Assembly: GCF_003696235.1 (NCBI RefSeq)
Contig: NZ_RFFJ01000005.1
Span: 24,169 to 88,168 of the forward strand
Source of the DNA: Streptomyces triticirhizae
GTDB taxonomy: Bacteria; Actinomycetota; Actinomycetes; Streptomycetales; Streptomycetaceae
Length of the DNA: 64,000 nucleotides
Reading direction: 5' to 3'
The notes beneath the pieces are model-generated. The model was not told the DNA's origin. It did not search any database and was given only the letters and a program-made list of their open reading frames with translations. The position numbers and the translations under genes were made by a program. Positions 63,343 to 64,000 of the stretch are shown here, piece after piece (within the stretch, counting starts at the first letter, position 1; each line of letters starts with the position of its first letter).

Positions 63343-64000
63343 ATGTCGGATATGCCACAGGCGGCCGAGGGCCTGGTGTTGCGCGGCCCACGCCTGGCCG
63401 ACGGGCGGGTGGTGGACGTGGCCCTGGCCGGCGGCCGGGTCGCGGCCGTCGCGCCCGCCGGCACGCTGCGCCCGAACGCCCCCGGTGACCTGGTCGAACT
63501 CGGCGGCTATCTGCTGCTGCCCGCGCCGGCCGAGCCGCACGCCCACCACGACACCGCGCTCACCGCGTCCGGCGCCCCGGCCCCGACGCCCCTGCCGCAG
63601 CGGGTCGCCGAGGCCGCGCTGCTCCAGCTGGGCCACGGCGCGACCGCGCAGCGCTGCCATGTCGCGGTGGGCGGGGAGCGGGGGTTGGCGCCGCTGGAGG
63701 CCGTGTTGCGGACCGCGCGGGCGCTGACGGGGCTGGCCGAGGTGAGCACGGTGGCGGTGCCGGGCCGGCTGACCGGGCTGGCCGGGGCCGACCAGCGGGC
63801 CCGGCTGCGGGACGCGGTGGCGCTGGGCGCGGCTGCGGTGGGCGGGAGCCCGGACCTGGACCCGGACCCGGCGGGGCATCTGGCGGAGGTGTTGGCGCTG
63901 GCCGACGCGCACGGGTTGGCCGTCGACCTGCACACCGGGGCCGCCGACGCCGGGTGGCTGGCGCGGCTGGTGGCGGCGGCGCGGGCCGGCGGCGGCTGGC
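63343..64000 (+). CDS. Amidohydrolase / cytosine deaminase-like protein, N-terminal part
   Basis: The first 219 residues of an amidohydrolase-superfamily protein; the gene runs off the right edge. A small beta domain (LVLRGPRLADGRVVDVALAG, then RVAAVAPAG) is followed by LLLPAPAEPHAHHDTALTAS with the HxH metal motif, and by AVDLHTGAAD, which may hold another metal His. Substrate unknown. The ATG at 63343 has GGGGAG five bases upstream. It diverges from the tRNA genes. Confidence 0.75.
   Translation, partial: MSDMPQAAEGLVLRGPRLADGRVVDVALAGGRVAAVAPAGTLRPNAPGDLVELGGYLLLPAPAEPHAHHDTALTASGAPAPTPLPQRVAEAALLQLGHGATAQRCHVAVGGERGLAPLEAVLRTARALTGLAEVSTVAVPGRLTGLAGADQRARLRDAVALGAAAVGGSPDLDPDPAGHLAEVLALADAHGLAVDLHTGAADAGWLARLVAAARAGGGW

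Overview
The window is 64 kb of very GC-rich DNA with the gene order, Gly/Ala/Arg-rich proteins, frequent GTG starts and protein sequences of Streptomyces or a very close relative. Almost the whole core translation and transcription locus is present on the minus strand. Read from right to left it runs: rpmG with tRNA-Thr and tRNA-Met, tRNA-Trp-secE-nusG, rplK-rplA, rplJ-rplL, rpoB-rpoC, rpsL-rpsG-fusA-tuf (str operon), then after a ten-kilobase accessory interval the S10, spc and alpha operons (rpsJ to rplQ, with secY, adk, map, infA and rpoA), truA, rplM-rpsI, glmM and acpS.

Region by region: 1-3,470 holds a partial alanine racemase, the NAD(P)H-hydrate repair enzyme, an inositol-phosphatase-like protein, a tiny lipoprotein and acpS. 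3,467-6,775 holds a degenerate glutaminase-only relic of GlmS, pantothenate kinase coaA and phosphoglucosamine mutase glmM. 6,907-9,553 has rpsI-rplM, a collapsed ABC-F ATPase pseudogene, a membrane-anchored hypothetical protein and a MITE-like inverted-repeat element. 9,598-27,282 is truA plus the alpha, spc and S10 operons. 27,691-37,192 is the accessory interval: a LytS/LytTR two-component system overlapping a sodium:solute symporter pair, a DUF5954-like gene, an NAD(P)-binding protein, an amino-acid permease, and a second DUF485-type plus acetate-type symporter pair. 37,450-46,059 is the str operon and rpoC; 46,158-55,287 is rpoB to tRNA-Trp. 55,477-64,000 holds an aminotransferase, an adenosine deaminase, murB, a TetR/DHA2 efflux pair, a MaoC hydratase pair, rpmG, two tRNAs and the start of an amidohydrolase.

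The genes supply ribosomal proteins, RNA polymerase, translation factors and the Sec channel, with cell-wall precursor enzymes (alr, glmM, murB) and cofactor enzymes (coaA, acpS, nnr) at the edges. Strong hairpins mark most transcript ends, and several matches to the main vegetative promoter consensus precede the operons.

The most notable observations are: residues at classical drug-resistance positions in S12 (Arg88) and RNA polymerase beta (Asn at E. coli position 531, Thr at 518); a 24-base leader element shared exactly by the str and S10 operons and partly by the rplK-rplA spacer; a pseudo-glutaminase left from glmS; and a matched pair of TetR operators. I found no CRISPR array, prophage, integrase or insertion sequence.
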